Source of the DNA: Bacteroidales bacterium UBA6117
GTDB taxonomy: Bacteria; Bacteroidota; Bacteroidia; Bacteroidales; VadinHA17
DNA: 64,000 nt
NCBI GenBank assembly: GCA_002428385.1
Contig: DIWB01000030.1
Location: forward strand, 1-64,000
Direction of reading: 5' to 3'
Part shown: piece by piece, positions 50,407-60,600 of the stretch
How the letters are laid out: each line of letters opens with the position of its first letter
Numbering within the stretch: the stretch's first letter is position 1
Notes under the pieces: model-generated
Databases searched by the model: none
What the model saw: the letters and a program-made list of their open reading frames with translations, nothing else
What the model was told of the DNA's origin: nothing
Made by a program: the position numbers and the translations under genes

Positions 50407-51861
50407 ATGGACACAAAATCGGATATCGGATTGATCGGATTAGCCGTGATGGGAGAAAACCTGGTTCTCAACATGGAGAGCAAAGGATTCCAGGTCACAG
50501 TGTACAACCGTACGCTTCAAAGGGTTGATGACTTCCTGTCGGGGCGGGCATCAGGAAAAAGAATTGCAGGAGCCCACTCTCTGGAAGAGTTGGTCAAATC
50601 ACTGAAAAGGCCCAGGAAAATAATGATAATGGTAAAGGCCGGAAGTGCTGTTGACGACATGATCAACGCCCTCATTCCCCTCCTTGAAAACGGCGATATT
50701 ATCATTGACGGCGGAAACACTCATTTCCCTGATACCAACAGGAGAACTGCCTTTGTTGAAAGCAAGGGACTTCTCTATATCGGAACCGGTGTTTCAGGCG
50801 GAGAGGAAGGAGCCCTTCTCGGACCGTCCATCATGCCCGGAGGTTCGCCTGCTGCCTGGCCCGAAGTCAAACCAATTTTCCAGGCTATTGCCGCAAAGGT
50901 TGACGGCGGAACTCCATGCTGCGACTGGGTGGGTGAAAATGGTGCAGGCCATTTCGTGAAAATGGTTCATAATGGTATTGAATATGGCGATATGCAGCTT
51001 ATCTGCGAAGCCTACCAGATAATGAGGGATCTTCTCAATATGCACGCCGATGAGATGCACATTGTGTTCAGGGAATGGAATAAGGGTGAACTCGACAGTT
51101 ATCTGATTGAAATAACGAGGGATATTCTTGCCTTCAAGGATGAAGACGGAATCCCGATGGTAGATAAAATCCTTGATACTGCAGGCCAGAAGGGTACCGG
51201 CAAATGGACCGCGGTTACTGCGCTCGACTTTGGTATCCCACTCACCCTGATAGGAGAAGCCGTGTTCTCGAGATGTCTTTCGGCACTGAAGGATGAACGA
51301 GTAGCTGCTTCGAAGATAATCACAGGTCCGGCTAAAGTATTCAAAAGCGATCTGAGGGCATTTGTTACTGACCTGAGGGAAGCGGTTTACGCCTCGAAAA
51401 TAGTATCATACGCCCAGGGTTATGCCCTGATGAGAGCTGCGGCCCAGGAATTCGGATGGAAACTGAATTACGGAGGTATAGCCCTGATGTGGAGGGGCGG
51501 CTGCATAATCAGATCAGCATTCCTCGGAAAGATCAAGGAAGCATTTGATGCAAACGAAGATATTCCCAACCTGCTGCTCGATCCCTTCTTCAAGACAAAG
51601 GTGGAGAAGGCACAGGCGGGATGGAGAAATGTAATCTCAACTGCTCTCAGCAACGGGATACCTGTACCAGCCATGTCGTCGGCACTCTGCTACTTTGACG
51701 GATACAGATGCGAAAATCTTCCGGCCAACCTGCTTCAGGCACAGAGGGATTACTTCGGTGCCCATACCTATGAACGCATTGACAAGCCCAGGGGAGAATT
51801 CTTCCACACAAACTGGACCGGCCGCGGAGGATCAACAGCATCAACAACCTATAATGTATAA
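50407..51861 (+). CDS. gnd: 6-phosphogluconate dehydrogenase, decarboxylating
   Basis: This 484-residue protein is a full-length Gnd. The cofactor motif is GLIGLAVMGENLVLN, the substrate motif GTGVSGGEEGA, the catalytic lysine is in GHFVKMVHNGIEYGDMQ, and the C-terminus ends with the substrate-gripping tail FFHTNWTGRGGSTAST. It converts 6-phosphogluconate to ribulose 5-phosphate, CO2 and NADPH. Its place among uronate genes, rather than with zwf and pgl, implies that 6-phosphogluconate arises from gluconate here. No gluconokinase gene is in the cluster. Confidence 0.95.
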   Translation: MDTKSDIGLIGLAVMGENLVLNMESKGFQVTVYNRTLQRVDDFLSGRASGKRIAGAHSLEELVKSLKRPRKIMIMVKAGSAVDDMINALIPLLENGDIIIDGGNTHFPDTNRRTAFVESKGLLYIGTGVSGGEEGALLGPSIMPGGSPAAWPEVKPIFQAIAAKVDGGTPCCDWVGENGAGHFVKMVHNGIEYGDMQLICEAYQIMRDLLNMHADEMHIVFREWNKGELDSYLIEITRDILAFKDEDGIPMVDKILDTAGQKGTGKWTAVTALDFGIPLTLIGEAVFSRCLSALKDERVAASKIITGPAKVFKSDLRAFVTDLREAVYASKIVSYAQGYALMRAAAQEFGWKLNYGGIALMWRGGCIIRSAFLGKIKEAFDANEDIPNLLLDPFFKTKVEKAQAGWRNVISTALSNGIPVPAMSSALCYFDGYRCENLPANLLQAQRDYFGAHTYERIDKPRGEFFHTNWTGRGGSTASTTYNV

Positions 51862-51881
51862 GCATACCTAATCCGGATATT

Positions 51882-53294
51882 ATGTCAGTAGCTTCAATCA
51901 ATGAGACAATTGGAAAATACAGGTGGACAATCTGTGCTCTTGTTTTTTTCGCAACTACAGTAAACTATTTCGACCGTAACGTACTGGGGCTTCTTAAACC
52001 CACACTTGCCGAAGAGGGAATTTTCGGACCCGACAAGGCAAACCAGGAATTGTACTATTCATGGGTCGTAATGAGTTTTCAGATTGCCTATGCCATAGGT
52101 ATGACACTTGCAGGCAGGTTCATCGACTGGATAGGTACCAGGCGAGGATATGCCTTTTCGCTTCTTGGCTGGAGTATTGCGGCGATAGGCCACGCTCTTG
52201 CACATAACACATTCACGTTTGGCATATGGAGAGCAGCCCTGGGTTTCACTGAAGCAGGTAACTTCCCTGCCGCCAACAAGACTATGGCAGAATGGTTCCC
52301 AAAGAAGGAAAGAGCGCTTGCCACAGGAATTTACAACTCAGGTACCAACGTCGGAGCCATCCTCACACCACTTTTCGTTCCCTGGATCGCGGTGCACTGG
52401 GGCTGGCAGGTGGCATTTATTTTTGTCGGGGCTATCGGCTTGATCTGGCTGTTCTTCTGGTTGCGCACCTATGCCTCACCCGAGCAAAAGCTAAGAGCAG
52501 GAGTTCTGTCGCAGGCTGAATATGATTACATCCATAGCGATCTGGACGAAAAGGAAGAAAAAAGCAGGGAAGTTGAAGGAAAAACAGAAAAGGTGCCCTG
52601 GTCGAAGCTGCTTGCGAAGCGCCAGACCTGGGCTTTTTTCTTCGGGAAGTTCCTCACCGACCCGGTGTGGTGGTTCTATCTGTTCTGGTTGCCAGCTTTC
52701 CTTAACGGAGAAAATGCAAGGAAGATACTTGAATTCAAAACATTGAATCCAACTTACGCGGGCACCGGAGCTGACGTTCCAGGTGTTATAAGCTGGACAT
52801 TTGCCGTGGCCATCGTTTACACAATTGCCACCGTAGGATCTATATTCGGAGGCTGGCTGCCCAAAAAATTCATGAATGGCGGTATGGTTACCTACAAGGC
52901 CAGAAAATTATCAATGTTCATTTATGCACTGTTTCCTCTTTCAGTGCTTCTGGCCAGCTGGCTCGGACAGTTTAATACATGGTATGCAGTTCTTGTTATC
53001 GGACTTGCATGTGCCGCTCACCAGGCATGGTCCGCCAACATATTTACAACTGTAACCGACATGTTCCCGAAAAAAGCCGTGGCATCTGTCACAGGTATCG
53101 GAGGAATGGCTGGCGCCGTTGGCGGTATACTAGTAGCTCAGGCAGCAGGTCTGCTTCTTAAGCATTACACAGCTCTCGACAAAACAGAAGTCGGCTACAG
53201 TATAATGTTTATCTTTTGTGGAATAGCCTACCTCCTTGCCTGGATCGTAATGCATTTCCTTGTTCCCAGGATGAAACGCGTTGAAAATTTGTAG
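51882..53294 (+). CDS. MFS transporter of the anion:cation symporter family, probable hexuronate permease
   Basis: This 470-residue protein has twelve predicted membrane helices. The first, with TTVNYFDRNVLGLLKPTL, and the loop GWIGTRRGY-like segment (DWIGTRRGYAFSLLGWS) match ACS-family permeases such as ExuT and related galactonate/hexuronate transporters. A long charged loop around residue 215 (DLDEKEEKSREVEGKTEK) separates the two halves. Its position between gnd and uxaE fits import of glucuronate or galacturonate. The symbol exuT is plausible but not proven. Confidence 0.83.
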   Translation: MSVASINETIGKYRWTICALVFFATTVNYFDRNVLGLLKPTLAEEGIFGPDKANQELYYSWVVMSFQIAYAIGMTLAGRFIDWIGTRRGYAFSLLGWSIAAIGHALAHNTFTFGIWRAALGFTEAGNFPAANKTMAEWFPKKERALATGIYNSGTNVGAILTPLFVPWIAVHWGWQVAFIFVGAIGLIWLFFWLRTYASPEQKLRAGVLSQAEYDYIHSDLDEKEEKSREVEGKTEKVPWSKLLAKRQTWAFFFGKFLTDPVWWFYLFWLPAFLNGENARKILEFKTLNPTYAGTGADVPGVISWTFAVAIVYTIATVGSIFGGWLPKKFMNGGMVTYKARKLSMFIYALFPLSVLLASWLGQFNTWYAVLVIGLACAAHQAWSANIFTTVTDMFPKKAVASVTGIGGMAGAVGGILVAQAAGLLLKHYTALDKTEVGYSIMFIFCGIAYLLAWIVMHFLVPRMKRVENL

Positions 53295-53301
53295 TCAAAC
53301 T

Positions 53302-54549
53302 ATGAAGGTATTAGGAAAATACTCAATGGGGATGGGTGACCGGTTCGGTCACCAGGGTCATGCCCAGCTTAAAGCAATCATCGAGGCAGGAAAAAAGGGT
53401 GCCGGAATCACTCCTGTATGGAACAAGTCAAACAGGGAACACATGATTATCGGCACGCAGCCGCAGGACGTGAGGAAAGAAGCTGATGCCGTCACAAAGG
53501 CATCAGGCTTCACTGAACCTTATTTTGTCGATGCCGATCATATCAACCTTGATACGGTTGACAAGTTCATTTCTAGTTCCGACTTCTTCACTATCGACGT
53601 CGCCTCTTATATTGGAAAGCGCGCTGATGACTCAAAAATCAGCGAATTCATCGAAAAAGCAAAGAAATACACCGGCAGGATCGAAGTGCCGGGTATAAAA
53701 AAACCGGATAAATGTACCCTTGACCAGCTGACGGTTATAACCGAAAATTACCTCTTCGCTGCCCAAAAAGCAGGTGAGATATACAGGAAAATTGAAAAAG
53801 CAAAGGGCGCCGGCAACTTCATCACCGAAGTATCGATGGATGAAGTGGCCAAGCCGCAGTCACCTGTGGACCTCTTTTTCATCCTGCTTATGCTGGGCGA
53901 TGAAAAAGTCCCAGTCCAGACGATCGCCCCGAAATTTTCCGGAAGATTCAACAAGGGGGTTGACTATGTTGGCGATATTGATAAGTTCGTCATTGAGTTC
54001 GAGGAGGATATTCTGGTCATCGATCATGCCGTTAAGTTATTCGGACTGCCTTCAGAATTGAAGATCAGCGTTCATTCCGGTTCAGACAAATTTGCCATTT
54101 ATCCTCACATCGGTTCGATCCTCAGAAAACACGACAAGGGGGTCCATCTCAAAACTGCCGGGACCACATGGCTCGAAGAGATAATAGGACTTGCAGAAGC
54201 CGGAGGAGAAGCTCTCGGATTCGCAAAAGCCATTTATATTCAAGCGCTTGAAAAAACAGAAGAGCTTTGTGCCCCGTATGCTGATGTGATTGACATAAAT
54301 GCCTCTCTCCTGCCCTCGGCGGAAGAGGTGCGTTCATGGAACAGCAGGAAGTTTGCATCATCGCTCCGGCACGATCAGTCAAACCGCAACTATAATCCCA
54401 ATATGCGGCAACTGGTTCATGTTGCATACAAGCTGGCCGCTCATGAAATGGGTAATTTCTACAGACTTCTTGATGAGCACAAGGAGGTTGTGTCCCAGTG
54501 TGTCTTTGAGAACATGTACGAACGACATATAAAAAGATTATTCCTGTAG
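53302..54549 (+). CDS. uxaE: Tagaturonate epimerase
   Basis: This 415-residue protein belongs to the UxaE family, first described in Thermotoga, which epimerises D-tagaturonate to D-fructuronate and so joins galacturonate to the glucuronate route. Characteristic stretches are KYSMGMGDRFGHQGHAQL at the start, FVDADHINLDTVD, and ISVHSGSDKFAIYP in the second half. The ATG at 53302 is used; a TTG at 53281 would add seven residues and overlap the permease stop. With UxaC and the SDR UxuB it completes the pathway to mannonate. Confidence 0.9.
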   Translation: MKVLGKYSMGMGDRFGHQGHAQLKAIIEAGKKGAGITPVWNKSNREHMIIGTQPQDVRKEADAVTKASGFTEPYFVDADHINLDTVDKFISSSDFFTIDVASYIGKRADDSKISEFIEKAKKYTGRIEVPGIKKPDKCTLDQLTVITENYLFAAQKAGEIYRKIEKAKGAGNFITEVSMDEVAKPQSPVDLFFILLMLGDEKVPVQTIAPKFSGRFNKGVDYVGDIDKFVIEFEEDILVIDHAVKLFGLPSELKISVHSGSDKFAIYPHIGSILRKHDKGVHLKTAGTTWLEEIIGLAEAGGEALGFAKAIYIQALEKTEELCAPYADVIDINASLLPSAEEVRSWNSRKFASSLRHDQSNRNYNPNMRQLVHVAYKLAAHEMGNFYRLLDEHKEVVSQCVFENMYERHIKRLFL

Positions 54550-54553
54550 TCTT

Positions 54554-54655
54554 TTATTTATCAAGTTCCAACGCTGCCAGAATAAAGGGAGCCATGCCTT
54601 TTGTATCATTGTCAACACGTTTTTCGTTGACGTAATACTCAAATGAAGCATCGCG
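54554..54655 (-). pseudogene. C-terminal remnant of a GH88/GH105-type unsaturated uronyl hydrolase
   Basis: On the minus strand about 33 codons read DASFEYYVNEKRVDNDTKG followed by MAPFILAALELDK and a stop. This is very like the last residues of GH88/GH105 unsaturated glucuronyl/galacturonyl hydrolases, which end with a YY...NDxKGxxPFILA pattern. A stop codon (TGA at 54656-54658) precedes the segment and the DNA beyond shows no related sequence. It looks like the 3' remnant of a deleted gene. Family recognition is from the short C-terminus only. Confidence 0.5.
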
Positions 54656-54736
54656 TCAAGGCACAGTTCGGGCATTCTCCAGACAGGCAGATTGCAGAAA
54701 AATCAAAATTCAATTAAATTCATTTAAGAATTGTAT

Positions 54737-54744
54737 TATTTTTG
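54737..54744 (+). promoter_or_regulatory. Putative -10 box (TATTTTTG) before the TIM-barrel gene
   Basis: TATTTTTG matches TAnnTTTG exactly; the transcript would begin about 50 bases before the ATG at 54801. No clear -33 element was found. Confidence 0.35.
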
Positions 54745-54800
54745 GGAATTATTTCTCGTTAAAACAACCATTTAACTTATAATCATTTAGAATTATCACT

Positions 54801-55748
54801 ATGAAAAAATCACAATCCAGGAGAGAATTTCTGCGGGTGTCAGCGGCTGGCGCTCTCGGAGCTTTCGTTTTATCACAGTCTTCCTGCCGGAACGCCTCCA
54901 ACAAGGCTGCAAAGGCTCCGGAACCCGTAATAGTCGACCCGAAATCATTTAATCTCGGCCTGCAGCTTTACACAATCAGGGATGCCATGGCAGTTGATGT
55001 TCCGGGTTCTTTGAAAAAGGTTTCCGACTTAGGCTACAAATATGTTGAGCTTGCTGATTATGTCGATGGCAAGTTCTATGGCTATACACCGGCCGACTTT
55101 AAAAAACTGGTGAATGATCTTGGAATGGAGATTTTAAGCAGTCACACCCAGGTTGAAGGAGCAGGCGTAACTCTCGAAAGTGCCAGAAAGATGGCCGAGG
55201 ACCATGCCCTGATCGGAGCCAAATATTGCATACAGCCATGGATTGTGGAGGAGATGAGAAACTCAATAGCCACTTACCAGAGAATGGCTGCAAACTGGAA
55301 TGAAATCGGAAAGGTCATGAAGGAATTCGGACTTCAGTTCGGTTATCATAACCATAATTTTGAATTTGCAACCGTGGAAGGGAAAGTCCCCTATTTCGAT
55401 GTGATGCTCGCTGAACTGGATAAGGATCTGGTGATTATGGAAATGGATATGTTCTGGGTAACACAGGCCGGACATAATCCGGTAGATATCTTCAACAAGT
55501 ATCCCGGAAGATTCCCTCTTTATCACCTGAAAGACGCTTACGAAAAGCTTCCTCCTTACTTTGATGTTACAAAGGGCAACATCGCTCCTGTTGGCGAGGG
55601 TGTTGTAAATTTCAAGGAGATCATTGCAGCAAAAGACGTGGCAGGGATGAAATACATGATCGTTGAGCAGGATGACAGCAGGGACGGCGACATGTTTGCT
55701 GATATTCAGAAAAGTATCACCAACCTCACTACAAAGATCCTGGTCTGA
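54801..55748 (+). CDS. Tat-exported sugar phosphate isomerase/epimerase-like TIM-barrel protein
   Basis: This 315-residue protein begins with a Tat leader (QSRREFLRVSAAGALGAF) containing a lipobox-like SQSSC. The rest is an AP endonuclease 2-type TIM barrel: LGLQLYTIRDAM, EILSSHTQVEG, FGYHNHNFEF with metal-binding histidines, the glutamate/aspartate pair in VIMEMDMFW, and YHLKDAYEK. Related exported proteins in Bacteroidota are annotated as sugar isomerases and often accompany Gfo/Idh/MocA and DUF1080 genes. The substrate is unknown. A hairpin terminator follows. Confidence 0.85.
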   Translation: MKKSQSRREFLRVSAAGALGAFVLSQSSCRNASNKAAKAPEPVIVDPKSFNLGLQLYTIRDAMAVDVPGSLKKVSDLGYKYVELADYVDGKFYGYTPADFKKLVNDLGMEILSSHTQVEGAGVTLESARKMAEDHALIGAKYCIQPWIVEEMRNSIATYQRMAANWNEIGKVMKEFGLQFGYHNHNFEFATVEGKVPYFDVMLAELDKDLVIMEMDMFWVTQAGHNPVDIFNKYPGRFPLYHLKDAYEKLPPYFDVTKGNIAPVGEGVVNFKEIIAAKDVAGMKYMIVEQDDSRDGDMFADIQKSITNLTTKILV

Positions 55749-55782
55749 TCCTGTCAGAAACGGGATGCCGCATAAAAAACAT

Positions 55783-55815
55783 AAGGAGCGTCGTAAGGCG
55801 CTCCTTTTATTTTTT
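55783..55815 (+). terminator. Rho-independent terminator between convergent genes
   Basis: AAGGAGCG (55783-55790) and CGCTCCTT (55799-55806) form an eight-base-pair stem with an eight-base loop, followed by TTATTTTTTG. It lies between the TIM-barrel gene and the convergent GH35 gene and terminates the former; on the minus strand the flanking A/T bases are less regular. Confidence 0.8.
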
Positions 55816-55826
55816 GACTGATCTGT

Positions 55827-57647
55827 CTATTCAGCTGTCTTGAACCCGACAACAATCTGAGGCTCCGTCTGCAGAAGATCCAGCACAATCATTTCATTAT
55901 TGCCTTTTCTCAGGAATGAAGCCGGACAATAGTACCTCTTCTGTGGTCCGATATTCCAGTAGCGGCCCAGGTTATGGCCATTGATCCAGATAATTCCCTT
56001 CTGAAAGTTCGACAAATCAAGAAACGTATCACCCGGAGCCGACAGGAAAAAGTTTCCCTTGAAGAAAATGCCCCTCTTCCCGGGGGTCCTGTTCGATGAC
56101 CTGAGGTCGTAAATGAACTTGTCGTTCATCGGAAGATTGTAGACTTTCCAGTTCATCAGTGTCATGCCGTTAAGTGTCACCCTGTCGGTTATGCCTTTGC
56201 GGTCGATAAGATGCTGTGCAAAATTGATACGTCCCATCCCCTCCACCAGAATTTCAAGAAGCGGGCGTTCAGCATTGCTCTCGGGGATATCAATTGTGTT
56301 TATTCCCTCTCTCCTGTCGAGAGTGCCAATGAATTCGCCGTTCAGGAACACTGTCGCATAATCATGAAGATCCGTAACTGTCAGTTTGCCCTTCTTATGA
56401 CCAATAAGCTCTGTTGAATAAAGAATAAATCCGTAATCCTGCCCGTAAGCTTCAAATGGTTTAGGCTGGACAGAACTGACAGCCTGAGGAAGATTGTCCC
56501 ACACTGATGAAAACACAGTAAGACCGATGGACGGGATATCATACGAAGGAATTGGTTCGGGAACCGGAGGAAGATTCTTCCCCTTTGGCAGGTAAGATCC
56601 TATCAGGTTCCTCAATGCAAAATACTTGGCCCTGGGCCTGCCCTGTTCATCAATGGGAGCATCATAATCATAACTTGTAACATCCGGTTCGTATCCCTTT
56701 CCGCCTGAATTGGCTCCGGCCGTGTAGCCAAAGTTGGTTCCTCCGTGAATGACATAAAAATTAAATGACTTCTTGTTTTCCATCAGGAATTTGACCTCCT
56801 TCAAAAGGCCTGTGGTGTCGGGCCTTGCCCATTCTTCTCCCCAGTGTGTAAGCCAGCCCGGATAAGTCTCACTGCTGAAAACAGGAACTCCCGGATTCAT
56901 TTTGGCCGCAAGCTCGAAATGTTCCGGCCTGCTTCCCGAATCGAGACCTACAGCACAGCCAGGCAGAGTGCCTGCTTCAAGCATATAGGTGGTTGGTCCG
57001 TCTCCTGTGAAAAGCGGCACATTAATGCCGTTCTCCGTCCAGACCTCTTTCAGTCGGGCAAGATAATTCCTGTCATTGCCAAAGCTGCCATACTCATTTT
57101 CTATCTGCAACAGAAGAAGGGGACCTCCGTTGGTCACCTGGAAAGGTTTAACCACTTCTGCAAGTTTCGCTATATAACGTTCCGCTGCAGACATATACCG
57201 GGGATCCATGCACCTCAGCTTTATGTCAGGAATCCTGAGCAGATAAGGAGGAATTCCTCCAAGCTCCCATTCTGCACATACGTATGGTCCCGGCCTTACA
57301 ATCAGCCATAAACCCTCTTCCTGCACAATGCTGAAGAACTGGGCCAGATTCCTGTTGCCTGTCTCAAAATCAAATACACCCTCCTCCTGCTCGTGGTAGT
57401 TCCACATGATGTACACACTTATTGTGTTGCACCCCATGGCCTTTGCTATCTGGATCCTGTGACGCCAGTAATCCGCCGGGATCCTGGAAGGATGCAACTC
57501 ACCGCTTATTATCTGGAAAGGGTTTCCGTCAAGTAAAAACTCAGTTGTGCCCAGAGTAAAGGTTTGCTTTGTTTTTGACTTCTGCGAAAATCCTGACACT
57601 GTTATAAGAATAACGGAAAGACTTATCAGTAAAATTCTTCGTAGCAT
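55827..57647 (-). CDS. GH35 beta-galactosidase
   Basis: This 606-residue secreted protein has a signal peptide over about residues 1-21. The GH35 catalytic domain starts with FLLDGNPFQIISGELHPSRI; the acid/base glutamate is in LLLLQIENEYGSFG and the nucleophile glutamate in VFSSETYPGWLTHWGE. Two C-terminal beta-sandwich regions follow, with GHNLGRYWNIGPQ near the end. It would release terminal beta-galactose from plant or host glycans in the periplasm. It is ten bases downstream of the CotH-type gene, probably in one transcript. Confidence 0.92.
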   Translation of the reverse strand: MLRRILLISLSVILITVSGFSQKSKTKQTFTLGTTEFLLDGNPFQIISGELHPSRIPADYWRHRIQIAKAMGCNTISVYIMWNYHEQEEGVFDFETGNRNLAQFFSIVQEEGLWLIVRPGPYVCAEWELGGIPPYLLRIPDIKLRCMDPRYMSAAERYIAKLAEVVKPFQVTNGGPLLLLQIENEYGSFGNDRNYLARLKEVWTENGINVPLFTGDGPTTYMLEAGTLPGCAVGLDSGSRPEHFELAAKMNPGVPVFSSETYPGWLTHWGEEWARPDTTGLLKEVKFLMENKKSFNFYVIHGGTNFGYTAGANSGGKGYEPDVTSYDYDAPIDEQGRPRAKYFALRNLIGSYLPKGKNLPPVPEPIPSYDIPSIGLTVFSSVWDNLPQAVSSVQPKPFEAYGQDYGFILYSTELIGHKKGKLTVTDLHDYATVFLNGEFIGTLDRREGINTIDIPESNAERPLLEILVEGMGRINFAQHLIDRKGITDRVTLNGMTLMNWKVYNLPMNDKFIYDLRSSNRTPGKRGIFFKGNFFLSAPGDTFLDLSNFQKGIIWINGHNLGRYWNIGPQKRYYCPASFLRKGNNEMIVLDLLQTEPQIVVGFKTAE

Positions 57648-57657
57648 ATTTGTTTTT

Positions 57658-60600
57658 TTATTTTGTAAGTATAATTGCCGTTCTTAGTGAATACTGATGT
57701 GTTTTGACCCCTAAGATATAGAATCCTGCCGGAAGTCCTTCAGATTTAAGATCAATTAGCCCTGGATTTCCTATTTCAAGCCGTTTCATCAGCTTACCGG
57801 CTGCTGAATGAATTTCCACATCCATTTCTTCAAGTACTTCATCAGTAAACAGATGAACTGTCACAATTCCGTCGGTGGGATTCGGATATACAAGAAGAGA
57901 TCCATCCGGAGCCGGATCAATCGGAACATCCGGATTCATAACGTTGTCAGCAAACGGATTGCCGTCCTTCTCAACTGAAAGTGTCCAGTATGAATGATCA
58001 CCCGGATCACCGCCGGGATTGATAGCTGCCGAGGCCATCGAAAATCCGTCTCCGTCGGCACCATCAGGCCACGGAGGAGAATCTTCATAGATAAACCTTA
58101 TTATTTCGGCGCCACTTCTGTCCCTTACAAGTATTTCCTCACCGGCATTGGAAAGATTTCCTTGGTAATTGCCGGAGGGAAGCATCCCGTAGTGGCTGAA
58201 GAACTTTGAAGGCTTGGATGCGACTACAAAAAACTGTTTTGGAGGAAGAAGAAAATTTTCAGGGAATTTGTAATGAACTGCCGAGTCAATTTCAAGTCCG
58301 CCAAGATTTATTGAGTGATTCCCCGTATTTTTAAATTCGATGAACTCGAGATCCTTCCCGGATAGAGTATCGTAACCTGTTATAATATCAGGAGGATGAT
58401 AATTAAGCTCCGTTATCTTAAGCCCGCTGTAATCTTCAGGCTGCTTAATGAAGTTTGCCTGAACGATTGCACTCCATTCGCCGGAAGAAAGGATCCTCGC
58501 CCTGATCATGGTCGACTTGTCAATCTCCATGCTGACTTTATCGAGCGAAAAGACTACGCCCTTGTTTACGCCTCCGCTAATCTTCCTCGGATCGGAACCG
58601 TCGAGAGTATAGTATATGGTTCCCTCCGGATTGGGATTCCTGACAGTAACCAGCATCGATCCGTTAATCACATTTCCGTTCTGCCCGATAATTCCACTCT
58701 CATTGCTTATAAGCGGGGCCCTGATCAGCGGATAGAGCCCTGCCTGTTTCAGCTGGTTTATCACAATCCGGGTCCTCTCCGGAATGAAACGGTCCCTTAT
58801 TTTGTTTATTTCCGGAATCCAGTTTTTGTCTTTTGTATAAGGTGCACCCGATCGTCTTGCATCTCCCCATCTGGCCGACTCTGCCACAACTGCAACATCT
58901 GCCTCACTGACCCTTTTTTCAAGCCTGTCCAGTGCCTTATCCGGGGCAAACACTCCGGTATCGGAAAAGTGCCGCCAGGCCCTGTCGGCAAAACGTATCC
59001 GGTATTCGGGATTATCTGACAGCCTGAAATGGATCCATTGCGGATGAAACCTGGTTATATCGCTGACTTCCATGCGCAGAGCATCTGTTCTGGTTCCGAT
59101 ATTCACCCTGTCCTCAAACAAACCTATTCCCGGACTGTGTGCCTCCTCAAACAACGAATGCTCGGCATCATGGATAAAAAACTTAAATCCTTCCGACTTA
59201 TCATTTCTGTCGTCGATGGCATAGAAATTATTAGCCTTTTTATTCTGCATGAAAACAGCAGTGGGAGAATCAAAGTTGCCGGTATAAAAAATGACCGACA
59301 TAAAATCAATCAGGTTGTCGAGATTCAGCTTTACTTCACCGCCTTTGACAGGCTTCCCCCAGGCATCTTTCCCTTCAACACTGAAATAATCGGCATTTGA
59401 AGTGAAACCCTTTATACACATATTGTAAAGAACCCTCCATGAATCGAGCGTTCCGTCGGTGGCCTCTACGAGGTATCCATTCTCGGTGTTCACCTTTATC
59501 ACGTCATAATCGTCCTCGCTTCCTCCAAAATACGACTGCCCATATCTTGCTTCCGATCTTTCCTGCGACTGGAACAGGCCCCAGTACATGCCATTGAGAT
59601 AAAGATGATAATACCTGCTCCGGGTGTAAGGCTGGCCCATGTCGCGCTGGGTATCACGCGAAAAAACTTCCCTGACCATCGAATTATTTGACTGACCGTT
59701 GCTCCATGAATAATTCTGTTCTGCCCTCAGGTCGATTTTATCAAACACATCAACTCCTTCATCTCCGAAAAGGGGATACCTGAGCTTGTCGTATCCGTAT
59801 TTCTCCCTGAAGAAGAGCCGGAAGGCATGTTTCGGGAATTCGTCATTACGGCTGTAGCCTCCGCGAATCCTTAATCCGGCATTGATGCTGAAGCCCTCAT
59901 GTCCATCGGGGTAAATGAGCTCAACACTGCATTCCCTTTCCCATCCAAGTCCATGTCCTGCTGCATTAACATAAATCCCTGAAGCCGGATCAAACAGGTT
60001 ACGGTTGTCAGTCACAATTGAAACCGATGGTATCCCGAGAAGTGAACCGGTCAGCTGGGAAGAATACAATGGATCCTCCACTACTTCCGGATCCATTTCA
60101 AGATCAATGAGCTGCCCGTTTATCATGTTTGAAGGCCAGTTGCCCCCCGGCCATTTCTGAGTCCTCACTTTTTCAGGAAAAATATATGTCCGTGTTGATG
60201 ACATTGCCGGCTTCATTCCAGGTCTCGATGCTGAAGCCCGTACTGTAACGGATGGAACTGCTGGCCGTCCTTCAGTGCTTTCCGGATCGATCAGTATTAG
60301 TGCAGGATTGGTGACGACGAATGATGTTGCGGAGTTCTGCGGATTACTGCCGTCAAGGGTGTAAGTTATTTCAAGTGCCGGATCAGGTGACGATACTGAA
60401 AGGCTGAAAGGAGAATCAAAAAATCCGGATTTCACCGAAAAATCAAGTCCCAGTGTATCTGTAAGCTGGGGCAGGCTTATCTCTGCATGGATTTCAAAAT
60501 CAAGATAAAAGTCTGAACTGCTCAGACTGACATTAAAACCCTGAATGGCGAGGTGGTTTGTTCCATTTACCAGGCCAACCTCAGTGGCATCAAGAACATA

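Noticed and set aside
58396..59019. Long plus-strand ORF of 207 codons inside the CotH gene
   Set aside because: It is antisense to conserved CotH/lamin-tail coding sequence and its product has no recognisable domain.
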